A stretch of 64,000 nucleotides of DNA from Ferrovibrio sp. MS7 (GTDB lineage: Bacteria; Pseudomonadota; Alphaproteobacteria; Ferrovibrionales; Ferrovibrionaceae): positions 772,001 through 836,000 of the forward strand of contig NZ_JBBKBA010000001.1 of NCBI RefSeq assembly GCF_038404985.1, read 5' to 3'. The notes beneath the pieces are model-generated. The model did not search any database. It saw only the letters and a program-made list of their open reading frames with translations, and had not been told where the DNA came from. Both the position numbers and the translations under genes were made by a program. Shown here piece by piece: positions 9,389-17,933 of the stretch. Numbering within the stretch: position 1 is the stretch's first letter; every line of letters starts with the position of its first letter.

Positions 9389-9476
9389 GCGGCTCGGCTT
9401 ACGCCTCGCCGGTTCTGCTAGCGGCTCGGCTTACGCCTCGCCGGTTCTGCTAGCGGCTCGGCTTACGCCTCGCCGG
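9389..9476. repeat. 32-bp tandem repeat spanning the secB 3' end
   Basis: Two identical 32-bp units (9389-9420 and 9421-9452) are followed by a 24-bp partial third unit (9453-9476). Each unit includes the complement of the last secB codons and stop (Gly-Glu-Ala-TAA on the minus strand). The real secB stop is in the third copy (9463-9465), so two extra copies of the gene tail lie downstream. This looks like a local slippage duplication; no spacer or CRISPR structure is present. Confidence 0.85.
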
Positions 9477-9909
9477 CGGCAGCGGCCTTGCTGCGCTGGT
9501 ACTGCGCCACGAAGTCGATCGGGTCGAGCATCAACGGCGGCACGCCGCCATCGCGGGTCACGTCGGCGATGATACGGCGGGCGAACGGGAACAGCATGCG
9601 CGGCGCCTCCACCAGCAGCAGCGGCTCGACATGCTCTTCCGGGATGTTCTGCAGGGTGAACAGGCCGGCATAATGCAGGTCGGCGACGAAGGCATTCTCT
9701 TCGCCATGCTTGGCTTCCACCAGCACGCGCAGCACCACCTCGAACAGGTCGTCGCTGACGCGCTGCGCCTGGGTGCCGATATTGACGCCGATTTGCGGCG
9801 CTTCGTTGATGGTGAAGGTGCGGGGCGCCATCGGGTGTTCGAAGGACAGATCCTTCACATACTGCACATTGACGCTGAAACGCGGCGCCTGCTCGACTGC
9901 TTCGCTCAT
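9463..9909 (-). CDS. secB: Protein-export chaperone SecB
   Basis: A 148-residue SecB, the homotetrameric cytosolic chaperone that keeps preproteins unfolded and hands them to SecA. Family segments are FSVNVQYVKDLSFE, PQIGVNIGTQAQ, EVVLRVLVEAK, VADLHYAGLFTLQNIPEE, APRMLFPFARRI and the hallmark DGGVPPLMLDPIDF. Length is close to the family norm, with a short Ala-rich tail ending GEA at the tandem repeat. It is divergent from the Tim44-like gene, the usual alphaproteobacterial neighbourhood. Confidence 0.95.
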   Translation of the reverse strand: MSEAVEQAPRFSVNVQYVKDLSFEHPMAPRTFTINEAPQIGVNIGTQAQRVSDDLFEVVLRVLVEAKHGEENAFVADLHYAGLFTLQNIPEEHVEPLLLVEAPRMLFPFARRIIADVTRDGGVPPLMLDPIDFVAQYQRSKAAAAGEA

Positions 9910-10022
9910 CGACTTTTTCTCCAGGTTGAAGGCGAGACGGCTAACATGAATCGGGGGGCGTCACAAGCCGCGCAACCCACGTCCAGGCCCCTGTTTGGGG
10001 CACATATCTGCCCGGTTTTTCA

Positions 10023-10059
10023 GCGGGTTTCGGCTCATCCGCCCCTTGGCGAAACCCGC
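10023..10059. repeat. 10-bp inverted repeat in the secB/Tim44 gap
   Basis: GCGGGTTTCG (10023-10032) is the exact reverse complement of CGAAACCCGC (10050-10059), leaving a 17-base loop. It lies between divergent starts at 9909 and 10156. It could be a regulatory dyad or part of a 5' untranslated region; there is no T-run for a terminator. Confidence 0.5.
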
Positions 10060-10155
10060 CTCAGCCCCTACATCTTTGACAACGCCGGGCAACCCCGCCT
10101 GGACCGGGGCAGGCTAACTCGGTAGACTTCAGGCAAATAGGTAGATTTGGGCATC

Positions 10156-10818
10156 ATGGGCGACAGCGGTTTCCAATTCCTCGATATCCTGCTGCTTGGC
10201 GCCATCGCGGTGTTCATCGCGCTGCGCCTGCGTTCCGTGCTTGGCCAGCGTACCGGCCATGAACAGCAGCGCCGCGCCCCGGCCCCGGGCGGCGAAAGCG
10301 CCGCCGATACCGGCGACAATGTGATTGCCCTGCCGCGCCGCGATGCCGAGGCCGAAGCGGCCGAGGCTGCCGATCCCAAGATCGCCCGCATCCGCGCTGC
10401 CGATCCCAACTTCACGGCAGACGAGTTCCTGAAAGGCGCCGCCTGGGCCTATGAGGAAATCGTCGGCGCCTTCGCCGCCGGCGACAAGCAGGTGCTGAAG
10501 GGCATGCTGTCGCGCGAAGTCTTCGCCGATTTCGAGAAGGTGATCGACGACCGCGCCCGCCAGGGCCATACCCAGGAAACCACCTTTGTCGGCCTCAAGG
10601 ATGTGGCGATCATGGAAACCGCGCTGAACGGCCGTACGGCGGAAGTCACCGTGCGTTTCGAGAGCGAACTGATCAGCGCCACCCGAGACCGCACCGGCGC
10701 GATCATTGCCGGCGATCCGCAGGCGGTGGAGCGCGTCACCGATATCTGGACCTTCGCCCGCGATACCCGTTCGCGCGATCCGAACTGGACCCTGATCGCT
10801 ACCGCCAGCCCCAACTGA
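10156..10818 (+). CDS. Tim44-like domain protein (TimA type)
   Basis: A 220-residue protein with an N-terminal hydrophobic anchor (FQFLDILLLGAIAVFIALRL) followed by the conserved LRSVLGQRTG segment, a low-complexity linker, and a C-terminal Tim44-like domain (TADEFLKGAAWAYEEIVGAFAAGD, then VTVRFESELIS and VTDIWTFARDTRSRDPNWTL). Bacterial Tim44-like proteins are inner-membrane proteins related to the mitochondrial import motor subunit. The ATG at 10156 was chosen over an in-frame TTG nine bases upstream. It precedes mltA by five bases, the usual alphaproteobacterial pairing, so they are probably co-transcribed. Confidence 0.88.
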   Translation: MGDSGFQFLDILLLGAIAVFIALRLRSVLGQRTGHEQQRRAPAPGGESAADTGDNVIALPRRDAEAEAAEAADPKIARIRAADPNFTADEFLKGAAWAYEEIVGAFAAGDKQVLKGMLSREVFADFEKVIDDRARQGHTQETTFVGLKDVAIMETALNGRTAEVTVRFESELISATRDRTGAIIAGDPQAVERVTDIWTFARDTRSRDPNWTLIATASPN

Positions 10819-10823
10819 AATTG

Positions 10824-12053
10824 ATGCTGCGCTGGCGCGTCCTCTCGCTCGGCCTGCTGCTGCTTGGCCCGTTGCTGCTGGCTGCATGCGCGCCCAAGGC
10901 ACCGGCTCCGGAGCCGCCGAAACCGCCAGCCATCGCCTTCCGCCCCTCAAGCTTCGCCGAACTGCCCGGCTGGCAGGCCGACCGGCTGGAGGAAGCTTTC
11001 GCGGCCTTGAAGGATTCCTGCCCGCGCATCCTGGCGCAGCGCGGCAAGGCCGGGCCGGATGGTTTCGCGGTCTATGGCAAGCCGGAGGAATGGCAGCCGT
11101 TCTGCACAGGTATCGCCCGGCTGCAAGCCAATGATGGCGCCGGCCTGCGTCGCCTGATCGAGGCCGAGTTGCAGCCCGTGGCGGTGCTGGGCGAGGGCAA
11201 GGCGGAAGGCCTGTTCACCGGCTATTACGAACCGAGCCTCAAGGGCAGCCGCCAGCGCCGGCCGGGCTATGACGTGCCGCTCTACAAGCTGCCGCCCGAC
11301 CTGGTGCAGGTGGATCTCGGCCTGTTCCGGCCCGAATGGCGCGGCCAGCGCACCGCCGGGCGGGTCGAGGGCGGCTTCCTCAAGCCCTATGACGACCGCG
11401 CCGGCATCGAGGCCGGCGCCCTGGCCGGGCGCAATCTCGAACTCGCCTGGGCCGCCGATCCGGTCGCTGCCTTCTTCCTGCAGATCCAGGGTTCGGGCCG
11501 CATCGAACTGGCGGAAGGCGGCGTCATGCGCGTCGGCTTCGCCGGGCAGAACGGCCATGTCTACACGGCGATTGGCCGCGTGCTGATCGACCAGGGCGTG
11601 ATGACGCGCGAGGAAGTTTCGATGCCCGCGCTGCGCGCCTGGCTCAGCACGAACCCGGACAAGGCGCCGGCTTTGCTGCGCGAGAACCGCGCCTTCATCT
11701 TCTTCCGCGAATTGCCCACCCCCGCCGATCCCAGCGCCGGCCCGCCGGGCGCGCAAGGGCTGCCGCTGCGTGCCGGGCGTTCGCTCGCCGTCGACCGCAG
11801 CCATGTCGCCATGGGTCTGCCGCTCTGGCTGGCGGCAAGCTATCCCGCGCCCGAGGCGCCTTATGCCGAGCAGCCGCTGAACCGCCTGATGGTGGCGCAG
11901 GATACCGGTGGCGCTATCCGGGGCGGCGTGCGCGGCGATGTGTTCTGGGGCCATGGCGCGGCTGCCGAAGCCATCGCCGGCCGCATGAAGCACCAGGGCC
12001 GCTACTGGTTCCTGCTGCCCAAGCCAGCCGCCGCGCGGCTCGGGGTGTCGTGA
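10824..12053 (+). CDS. mltA: Membrane-bound lytic murein transglycosylase A
   Basis: A 409-residue lipoprotein. The signal peptide ends at a lipobox (LLLAAC), so the mature protein should be lipid-anchored. It has the MltA barrel domain (GLFTGYYEPSLKGS, AFFLQIQGSGRIEL, NGHVYTAIGRVL) and the C-terminal 3D domain with LMVAQDTGGAIRG and GDVFWGHGAAAE, including the aspartates expected of the active site. It cleaves the glycan backbone of peptidoglycan to 1,6-anhydromuropeptides. An alternative TTG start lies one codon upstream. Confidence 0.93.
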   Translation: MLRWRVLSLGLLLLGPLLLAACAPKAPAPEPPKPPAIAFRPSSFAELPGWQADRLEEAFAALKDSCPRILAQRGKAGPDGFAVYGKPEEWQPFCTGIARLQANDGAGLRRLIEAELQPVAVLGEGKAEGLFTGYYEPSLKGSRQRRPGYDVPLYKLPPDLVQVDLGLFRPEWRGQRTAGRVEGGFLKPYDDRAGIEAGALAGRNLELAWAADPVAAFFLQIQGSGRIELAEGGVMRVGFAGQNGHVYTAIGRVLIDQGVMTREEVSMPALRAWLSTNPDKAPALLRENRAFIFFRELPTPADPSAGPPGAQGLPLRAGRSLAVDRSHVAMGLPLWLAASYPAPEAPYAEQPLNRLMVAQDTGGAIRGGVRGDVFWGHGAAAEAIAGRMKHQGRYWFLLPKPAAARLGVS

Positions 12054-12067
12054 GGGTCTTTAAACCT

Positions 12068-12170
12068 CGTCATCGCCGGCCTTGATCCGGCGATCTCAGG
12101 CCGTTTGGAAAAAGCTGCCCGGCTCACTGTAAGCGCGGGAACGCAAAGCGTTCCTGGCCGGGCATGACGA
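12068..12170. repeat. Palindromic repeat R2
   Basis: Between convergent mltA and the hydrolase gene lies an element opening CGTCATCGCCGGCCTTGATC and closing GGCCGGGCATGACGA. The middle holds CACTGTAAGCGCGGGAACGC and GCGTTCC, a variant of the inner module seen at 6309 and 43691 in the opposite order. It probably forms a hairpin in both mRNA 3' ends. Confidence 0.65.
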
Positions 12171-12216
12171 CAGATTCTAATTCTAAAAACGCTCCAGGCT
12201 GTCTTGAATACACTCA

Positions 12217-13122
12217 CTAGCGCTGCGGCAGGCTGGCGATGAAGCGTTCCAGCAGCGGGCCCCAGACGGGCGGCCCGTCGCGGCTGGTGAAAAGCCCATG
12301 GCCGTCGTTGCCGAAAGCCGGCAGCAGGTGGAAATCGGCCTGACCACCCGCCTTGCTGAAAGCGGCATGCATGGCCTGGCTGATTTCGGGCGCGAAGAAC
12401 GTGTCGTTTTCGGTATAGACCCACAGCATCGGTTGCCGCGCCGTGGCGCCGAACCGCCCTGCCGCCTCGATCAGTGCCTTCGGCGCGCAGTTGTTATGCG
12501 GCTTGTTGTCGGCCCAGCCGCCGCGCCCGCCGGCGAAATTGGCGAAGCCCCACACACCCTCCGGGGCGCGGCTGGCGAAGGCGATGGTGCCCCAGCCGCC
12601 GGCCGATTGCCCCACCACCAGGATGCGGCCGGCATCCACCTGCGGCTGTTCGCGCATGTAGCGCAGCGCGGCGTCGATGTCGTTCGCGGTCTGCAGGCCG
12701 CCGCCGACATAGTTCGGGCTGTTGCAGGCGCCATAGGTCTCGGCCCAGTCGCTGCCGCTCTCGCCATAGCCGCGGCGCAATGGGAAGGCGAGGGCGAAGC
12801 CACGCTTGAGGAACCAGCTCGCGAGCGCGCTGGTGCAGGAATAGGGCTGGGTCGTGCTGCGCCGGCTGGCATCGGGCGGTGAGCCGTGGTTGACAATGGC
12901 AAGCGGGAATTTGCCCGCGCCAGGCGGTTGGCAGCTACGCAGATACAGCACCGTGCTGCGCCGCTCGCCATTCACATACACCGGAATCCAGTGATTCTGC
13001 TCATTGCCGGCACCCTGCGGCGGCGCTATCGGCCCGATCGTCACGCCTTGCGCCTGCGTGGCCGCCGGGATCAGCAGGCCGAGCAATAGGGCGAGCCAGA
13101 GGCCGAGGGCGGGGTGGCGCAT
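12217..13122 (-). CDS. Secreted alpha/beta-hydrolase
   Basis: A 301-residue protein with a clear signal peptide (ALGLWLALLLGLLIPAATQAQ) and an alpha/beta-hydrolase fold. The nucleophile elbow is GQSAGGWG; a HGSPPDAS segment probably forms the oxyanion side, and the likely catalytic acid/histidine lie in VYTENDTFFAPE and GNDGHGLF. Four extra cysteines may form disulfides in the periplasm. The substrate is not evident; the fold is close to dienelactone-hydrolase-like and PET-esterase-like enzymes. It is co-directional with the acetyltransferase at 13132, nine bases upstream. Confidence 0.75.
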   Translation of the reverse strand: MRHPALGLWLALLLGLLIPAATQAQGVTIGPIAPPQGAGNEQNHWIPVYVNGERRSTVLYLRSCQPPGAGKFPLAIVNHGSPPDASRRSTTQPYSCTSALASWFLKRGFALAFPLRRGYGESGSDWAETYGACNSPNYVGGGLQTANDIDAALRYMREQPQVDAGRILVVGQSAGGWGTIAFASRAPEGVWGFANFAGGRGGWADNKPHNNCAPKALIEAAGRFGATARQPMLWVYTENDTFFAPEISQAMHAAFSKAGGQADFHLLPAFGNDGHGLFTSRDGPPVWGPLLERFIASLPQR

Positions 13123-13131
13123 CGCGGCAGC

Positions 13132-13662
13132 CTAGTCCTTCGGCGGTTCGTTGTCGCCGGCGCCGAGGCTGCGCTGCATCAGCACGCTGTCGACCCAGCG
13201 ACCGAACTTGAAGCCGATGCTCGGCAGGGTGCCGATGGTCTTGAAGCCGAAGGCGGCATGCAGGCCGATGGAGGGGGCATTGGCGCTGTCGCCGATCACC
13301 GCGATCATCTGGCGGTAGCCGCGCGCCGCGCTTTCATCGATCAGCGCCGGCAGCAGCAGCCGGCCGAGGCCGCCGCGCCGCAATTCCTGGCGGATATAGA
13401 TCGAATTCTCCACCGTGAAGCGGTAGGCCCGCCGCGCCCGGTAAGGCCCGGCATAGGCATAGCCCAGCACCGGCCCGCCGGCGCCCTCGGCGGCGACGAT
13501 ATAGGGATAGCCGGCGGCACGCAGGGTATCGAAACGCCGCGTCATCTCGGCCAGATCCGGCGCCTCCTCCTCGAAGGAGGCGAGGCCATTGGTCACGTGA
13601 TGCGCGTAGATTTCCTGGATTTCCGGCAGGTCGGTGCTCTGGGCGGGGCGCAGGATAGGCAT
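13132..13662 (-). CDS. GNAT acetyltransferase, phosphinothricin/methionine-sulfoximine type
   Basis: A 176-residue GNAT enzyme of the Pat/MddA group, which acetylate phosphinothricin or methionine sulfoximine/sulfone with acetyl-CoA. Hallmarks are LRPAQSTDLPEIQEIYAHHV at the N-terminus, GYAYAGPYRARRAYRFTVENSIYI, the acetyl-CoA loop RRGGLGRLLLPAL and GLHAAFGFKTIGTLPSIGFKFG. Its ATG overlaps the stop of the upstream gene (ATGA at 13660-13663). Natural substrate unknown. Confidence 0.85.
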   Translation of the reverse strand: MPILRPAQSTDLPEIQEIYAHHVTNGLASFEEEAPDLAEMTRRFDTLRAAGYPYIVAAEGAGGPVLGYAYAGPYRARRAYRFTVENSIYIRQELRRGGLGRLLLPALIDESAARGYRQMIAVIGDSANAPSIGLHAAFGFKTIGTLPSIGFKFGRWVDSVLMQRSLGAGDNEPPKD

Positions 13663-14615
13663 CAGTTTTCCTCGTCGAAATGGGCCAGCCGGTCGAAGTT
13701 GGCCGTGTAGTTCACCGCCTGCTCGGCACGGATGGCACGGGCCAGGTCGGCGGCGTTGTCGAACCGCAGCACGTGGCAGAAGCGCGTCTCATGCGCCGTG
13801 CCATGCACATCCTCATAGGCAATGCTGCCGATCAGGTAGAGCCGGTTCTGCTGACCCTCGATCAGCGCGCCGAGCATATCCGGCGGGAAGGGGCCGCCGG
13901 GGGCCTGGCTGCGCAGGCTGATACCGGGGCCGAGGCTCGGCAGCGGCTGGGCCGGGTTCGGCCAGTCTTCCGGCGCCGGGAAAGGCTGGTCGTCCGGCAG
14001 CGGCTGCGGCAGCACCTTCAGCGCCGCGCTCTGGCGTAGCCGCAAAGCCGGGCTGCGGCCTTGGTTGGTGATACTGAACTGCCCGGCCACCACCATATAG
14101 GCGCCGAAATTGCTCAAGCCCGCCGGTTCCACCACCAGGTAGGCACGGTTCTCGCGGGTGGCGGCGGCCCGGGCAGCCTGGGCCTCGCGGATACTGGCGG
14201 CTGTTGCCGCCTGCCGCTGCTGCAACAGCCGGGCCGCGAACCAGCCACCCAGCGCCAGGCCGGCAAGCAGCACCGCCAGCAGCAGGCCAAGCAGCAGGTT
14301 GCGCTGGCGCTGCGCCGCCAGGCTTTGGGCGTCATGCTCGGCCTGGGCCTTGAGGTTGCCATGCCAGGTATCCAGCGCCGGCAGCGCGACGGACAGGAAA
14401 TCGTAGATCGCATCATCGCTGGCGCCGCTTTTCGCCGAAGCGTTAGCCTGGGCAGCGGGGCCAGCAGTGGAGGCTGGGGCCGGGGGCGAGGCTTGCTGGG
14501 CCTGGGTTTGCTGGGCCTGGGTTGCCTGGGGGACGCCCAGCAGCAGGGCAATGCCCAGGACCAGAGTGGCGGCCAGGGCCGTGGTGAGTGGGGACGCGTG
14601 CGGTTGAGTCGGCAT
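13662..14615 (-). CDS. Hypothetical membrane protein with signal-like N-terminus
   Basis: About 317 residues from the ATG at 14615; a longer reading from 14696 is open but would put 27 basic residues before the hydrophobic segment. The N-terminus (ALAATLVLGIALLLGVPQATQAQ) looks like a signal peptide or anchor and is followed by a Gln/Ala/Pro low-complexity stretch. A second membrane helix (LLLGLLLAVLLAGLALGGWFAA) sits before an Ala-rich coiled coil, and the C-terminal domain has strands such as NRAYLVVEPAGLSNFGAYMVV and FSITNQGRSPA. No family is recognised. It is translationally coupled to the acetyltransferase. Confidence 0.6.
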   Translation of the reverse strand: MPTQPHASPLTTALAATLVLGIALLLGVPQATQAQQTQAQQASPPAPASTAGPAAQANASAKSGASDDAIYDFLSVALPALDTWHGNLKAQAEHDAQSLAAQRQRNLLLGLLLAVLLAGLALGGWFAARLLQQRQAATAASIREAQAARAAATRENRAYLVVEPAGLSNFGAYMVVAGQFSITNQGRSPALRLRQSAALKVLPQPLPDDQPFPAPEDWPNPAQPLPSLGPGISLRSQAPGGPFPPDMLGALIEGQQNRLYLIGSIAYEDVHGTAHETRFCHVLRFDNAADLARAIRAEQAVNYTANFDRLAHFDEEN

Positions 14616-14840
14616 GAAAACTCGGCCAGGAGGCAATGACTGGGGAATCCGATGCGGCTTTGCAGTGCGAATCGCCTGAACCCGCTTTAGCTTCATCTTA
14701 CGCAGGGCTTTTCGCGGAGTCTCGCGGCTTGTGGCGAAAAACCGCCATCCTGCCGCTGCTCCCTGCGACGCCTGCAGGCCTTGGCTGGGCGACAGATTGA
14801 AAACCGCACATCATTAAAAATACTTGCTTTTCTGATCAAC

Positions 14841-14851
14841 TTGTCCGACAA
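14841..14851. promoter_or_regulatory. FadR-type GntR operator upstream of lldR
   Basis: TTGTCCGACAA fits the TNGTNNNACNA pattern bound by FadR-subfamily GntR regulators and lies 27 bases before the lldR start. A wider imperfect dyad ACCAG...CTGGT follows (14851-14873). Autoregulation of lldR and control of lutABC by this site is inference. Confidence 0.55.
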
Positions 14852-14878
14852 CCAGACCATAATTGACCCTGGTAGAGC

Positions 14879-15640
14879 ATGACCGAACTGAACGCCATCC
14901 CGCGCGCGCCATCGCTGGCCGATGATGTCGCCGCCGCCCTGCTGGCCCGCATCGTCAGCGGCGAATGGGCGGTGCATGCCCGGCTGCCGGCGGAAAAGGC
15001 GCTGGCCGCCGGCTTCGGGGTCAGCCGTGCCGTGGTGCGCGAGGCCATCGCGCGGCTGAAGGCGGAAGGCTATCTCACCACCCGCCAGGGCAAGGGCGCC
15101 TTTGTCGCCGCCGTGGATGAGGCGGCGCGGCCGGCTTCCGGCGCCAAGGCGGACGGTTCCAGGGGAGAAGGCGGCAGGAGCGGCTTCCGGCTGCCCCCGG
15201 CGGTGGATGCCCATTTGCTGGAACTGCGCACCCTGATCGAATGCGACTGCGCCGAACTGGCCGCGCTCCGCCATACCGAGGAAGACCTCGCCGCGATGCG
15301 CCAGGCACTGGCCGAGATGCGCGCCGCCATCGAGGCCGGCGGCCTCGGGCTGGCCGAGGATATTCGTTTCCACGAGGCCCTGGCCCAGGCGTCCGGCAAC
15401 CCGGTGCTGGCGCGTTTCGCCCAGTATGTCGGTCGGGGCCTGCGCGAAACCATGCAGCTCGCCCGGCTGTCCAAGCTGCGCTACGAGGACCGGCTGGACG
15501 ATATCGAGCGTGAGCATCAGGCGATCCTCGCTGCCGTGGCCGCCGGCGATGGCGCCGAGGCCCGCGCCCAGCTCGCTGCCCATATTGCCAAGGGCAAGGC
15601 CCGGCTCGGCCTCGCTGCACATCTGGCCAAATCCAGTTAG
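14879..15640 (+). CDS. lldR: GntR/FadR-family regulator of lactate utilisation
   Basis: A 253-residue FadR-subfamily GntR repressor. The N-terminal winged helix has RLPAEKALAAGFGVSRAVVREAIARLKAEGYL and the RQGKGAFV wing. The helical FCD ligand domain has LLELRTLIECDCAELAALR, the metal-binding-type histidine segments DIRFHEALAQASGNPVL and EHQAILAAVAAGD, and ARAQLAAHIAKGKARL. Standing directly upstream of lutABC, it probably represses that operon until lactate is present. The symbol follows context and could equally be lutR. Confidence 0.82.
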   Translation: MTELNAIPRAPSLADDVAAALLARIVSGEWAVHARLPAEKALAAGFGVSRAVVREAIARLKAEGYLTTRQGKGAFVAAVDEAARPASGAKADGSRGEGGRSGFRLPPAVDAHLLELRTLIECDCAELAALRHTEEDLAAMRQALAEMRAAIEAGGLGLAEDIRFHEALAQASGNPVLARFAQYVGRGLRETMQLARLSKLRYEDRLDDIEREHQAILAAVAAGDGAEARAQLAAHIAKGKARLGLAAHLAKSS

Positions 15641-15676
15641 ACTGAAACCCGACGCCCCAAGGATCAGCCAGCACCC

Positions 15677-16471
15677 ATGACCCACGCACCCACCCCGCCG
15701 AGCGAGCGCCCGTCCCAGCCGCGTGTCGCCCTGTTCGTCACCTGCCTGGTGGACCTGTTCCGGCCCTCGGTCGGCTTCGCCGCCGTGAAACTGATGCAGG
15801 ATGCCGGCTGCCTCGTCGAGGTGCCGCCCAGTCAGGTCTGTTGTGGCCAGCCGGCTTATAACAGCGGCGACCGCAAGGACACCACGGCCATCGCGCGCCA
15901 GGTGATCGAGGCCTTCGAGGGCTATGATTTCGTCGTCGCGCCGTCCGGCTCCTGCGCCGGCATGCTGCGCGAGCATTACCCGGCCCTGTTCGCCGCCGAG
16001 CCGGCGATGAAAGCCCGCGCCGAGGCCTTCTCGGACCGGGTCTGGGAACTCACGTCCTTCCTGGTCGATGTGCTGCGGGTCGAAAGCGTCACGGCCAGCC
16101 TGGCGGCGAAAGTCACCTACCACGATTCCTGCTCGGGCCTGCGCGAACTCGGCATCAAGGCGCAGCCGCGCCAGTTGCTCGGCAGCGTGCAGGGGCTGGA
16201 GCTGCTGCCGCTGGAGGGTGCTGAAACCTGCTGCGGCTTCGGCGGCACCTTCTGTGTCAAGTATGGCGAGGTTTCGGCCGATATCGCCGGGCGCAAGACC
16301 GAGAAGATCGCCGCTTCCGGCGCTGAACTGCTGTTGGCCGGCGATATGGGCTGCCTGATGAACATGGCCGGCAAGCTGAAGCGCGAGGGCAGTGCTGTCC
16401 AGGTGCGCCATGTCGCCGAGGTGCTGGCCGGCATGACGGATACGCCGGCGATTGCGGAAGGCGAGGGCTGA
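15677..16471 (+). CDS. lutA: Lactate utilisation protein A (Fe-S oxidoreductase)
   Basis: A 264-residue protein with two CCG domains, as in LutA/LldE and the heterodisulfide reductase family: VCCGQPAYNSGD near residue 56 and TCCGFGGTFCVKYGEVS near 190. LutABC together oxidise L-lactate to pyruvate in the cytoplasm, replacing flavin lactate dehydrogenase. The gene follows lldR by 36 bases and precedes lutB by three, so this is an operon. Length matches the family. Confidence 0.92.
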   Translation: MTHAPTPPSERPSQPRVALFVTCLVDLFRPSVGFAAVKLMQDAGCLVEVPPSQVCCGQPAYNSGDRKDTTAIARQVIEAFEGYDFVVAPSGSCAGMLREHYPALFAAEPAMKARAEAFSDRVWELTSFLVDVLRVESVTASLAAKVTYHDSCSGLRELGIKAQPRQLLGSVQGLELLPLEGAETCCGFGGTFCVKYGEVSADIAGRKTEKIAASGAELLLAGDMGCLMNMAGKLKREGSAVQVRHVAEVLAGMTDTPAIAEGEG

Positions 16472-16474
16472 GCC

Positions 16475-17932
16475 ATGACCATGCCGATCACCTCCTTTGC
16501 CTTCAAGGACAATGCCAAGAAGGCGCTCGCCGATCCCAATCTGCGCAAGGCCATGGCGATCATCGGCGGGCCGATGGCCAGCCGCCGCGTCGAGAGCGCG
16601 CAGCAACTGCCGGAATTCGAGGCGCTGCGCGATGAGGGTCTTGCCATCAAGAAGCATGTGATGGCGCATCTCGACCTTTACCTCGAACGCTTCGAGCAGG
16701 CGGTGACCGCCAAGGGCGGCCATGTGCATTGGTGCCGCACGCCGCGCGAAGCGCGCGAGACCATCCTGGCGCTCTGCCGCTCGCGCGACGCCAAGACCGT
16801 GACCAAGGGCAAGTCGATGGTCAGCGAGGAAATCGGCCTCAACGGTTTCCTCGAACAGCATGGCATCCAGCCGGTCGAGACCGATCTGGGCGAATACATC
16901 ATCCAGCTCGCCCATGAGCCGCCGAGCCATATCATCGGCCCGGCCCTGCACAAGACCCGCGAGCAGGTGGCGGAATTGTTCGAGGAGCATCACCCGGATT
17001 ACGCGCCGAATGGCGTGAAACCAGGCAAACGCTCCACCGAGCCGCAGACCCTGGTATCCGAGGCCCGCAGCGTGCTGCGCCAGGCCTATTTCAAGGCCGA
17101 TGTCGGCATCACCGGCGCCAATTTCCTCATTGCCGAAACCGGCGCCACGGTGATCGTCACCAATGAAGGCAATGGCGACCTGACGCAGAGCCTGCCGAAG
17201 ATGCATATCGTGATTTCGAGCATCGAGAAGGTGATGCCGAATCTCGAGGATGTCTCCACCATCCTGCGCGTACTGGCGCGCTCGGCGACCGGCCAGGAAA
17301 TGAGTTGCTACACGACGCTCTCCTGCGGCCCGAAGCGCGCCGACGACGTGGATGGCCCGGAAGAATTCCATGTCGTGCTGCTGGATAATGGCCGCAGCGA
17401 AATGCTTGGCTCGCCGCTGGAAGACCTGATGCGCTGCATCCGCTGCGGCGCCTGCATGAATAATTGCCCGGTCTATCATTCGGTCGGCGGCCATGCCTAT
17501 GGCTGGGTCTATCCCGGCCCGATCGGCGCCGCGCTGGATCCGCATATGATCGGGCTCGAAGCCGCCCAGCATCTGCCCAATGCCTCCACCTTCTGCGGCA
17601 AATGCGAGGAAGTCTGCCCGATGCGGATTCCGCTGCCGAAGATCATGCGGCATTGGCGCGAGCAGGCGCATGAAAAGCGCATCACGCCGCCGCTGCAGCG
17701 CTATGGCATCGAGGCCTGGGCCTGGCTGGCGCAGCGCCCATGGCTGTATCGCCTCGCCACCCGGCTTGGCATCGGGCTGCTGGGTGCGCTGGGCAAGCAG
17801 AAGGGCCGCTTCGCTTCGTTGCCGCTGGCGAATGGCTGGACAGCGGCGCGCGATTTCCCCGCGCCGCAAGGCGATACCTTCATGTCCCAATGGCAAAAGC
17901 GCCAGTCAGTAAAGCAGGACGGGGGCAAGTAA
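16475..17932 (+). CDS. lutB: Lactate utilisation protein B (Fe-S, LUD domain)
   Basis: A 485-residue LutB/LldF protein. An N-terminal LUD domain (ITGANFLIAETGATVIVTNE) precedes a bacterioferredoxin-type pair of 4Fe-4S motifs, CIRCGACMNNCPVYHSVGG and CGKCEEVCPMRIPLPK, then a helical C-terminal DUF3390-like region. It is the electron-transfer subunit of the LutABC lactate oxidation complex. A large antisense ORF covers this gene and is a GC-rich mirror frame. Confidence 0.93.
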   Translation: MTMPITSFAFKDNAKKALADPNLRKAMAIIGGPMASRRVESAQQLPEFEALRDEGLAIKKHVMAHLDLYLERFEQAVTAKGGHVHWCRTPREARETILALCRSRDAKTVTKGKSMVSEEIGLNGFLEQHGIQPVETDLGEYIIQLAHEPPSHIIGPALHKTREQVAELFEEHHPDYAPNGVKPGKRSTEPQTLVSEARSVLRQAYFKADVGITGANFLIAETGATVIVTNEGNGDLTQSLPKMHIVISSIEKVMPNLEDVSTILRVLARSATGQEMSCYTTLSCGPKRADDVDGPEEFHVVLLDNGRSEMLGSPLEDLMRCIRCGACMNNCPVYHSVGGHAYGWVYPGPIGAALDPHMIGLEAAQHLPNASTFCGKCEEVCPMRIPLPKIMRHWREQAHEKRITPPLQRYGIEAWAWLAQRPWLYRLATRLGIGLLGALGKQKGRFASLPLANGWTAARDFPAPQGDTFMSQWQKRQSVKQDGGK

Positions 17933-17933
17933 G

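Noticed and set aside
9389-9476. Possible CRISPR array
   Set aside because: The 32-bp units are directly adjacent with no spacers and contain the secB tail.
14693-17896. 1067-codon antisense frame over the lut operon
   Set aside because: No domain; runs opposite lldR, lutA and lutB, which are well supported.
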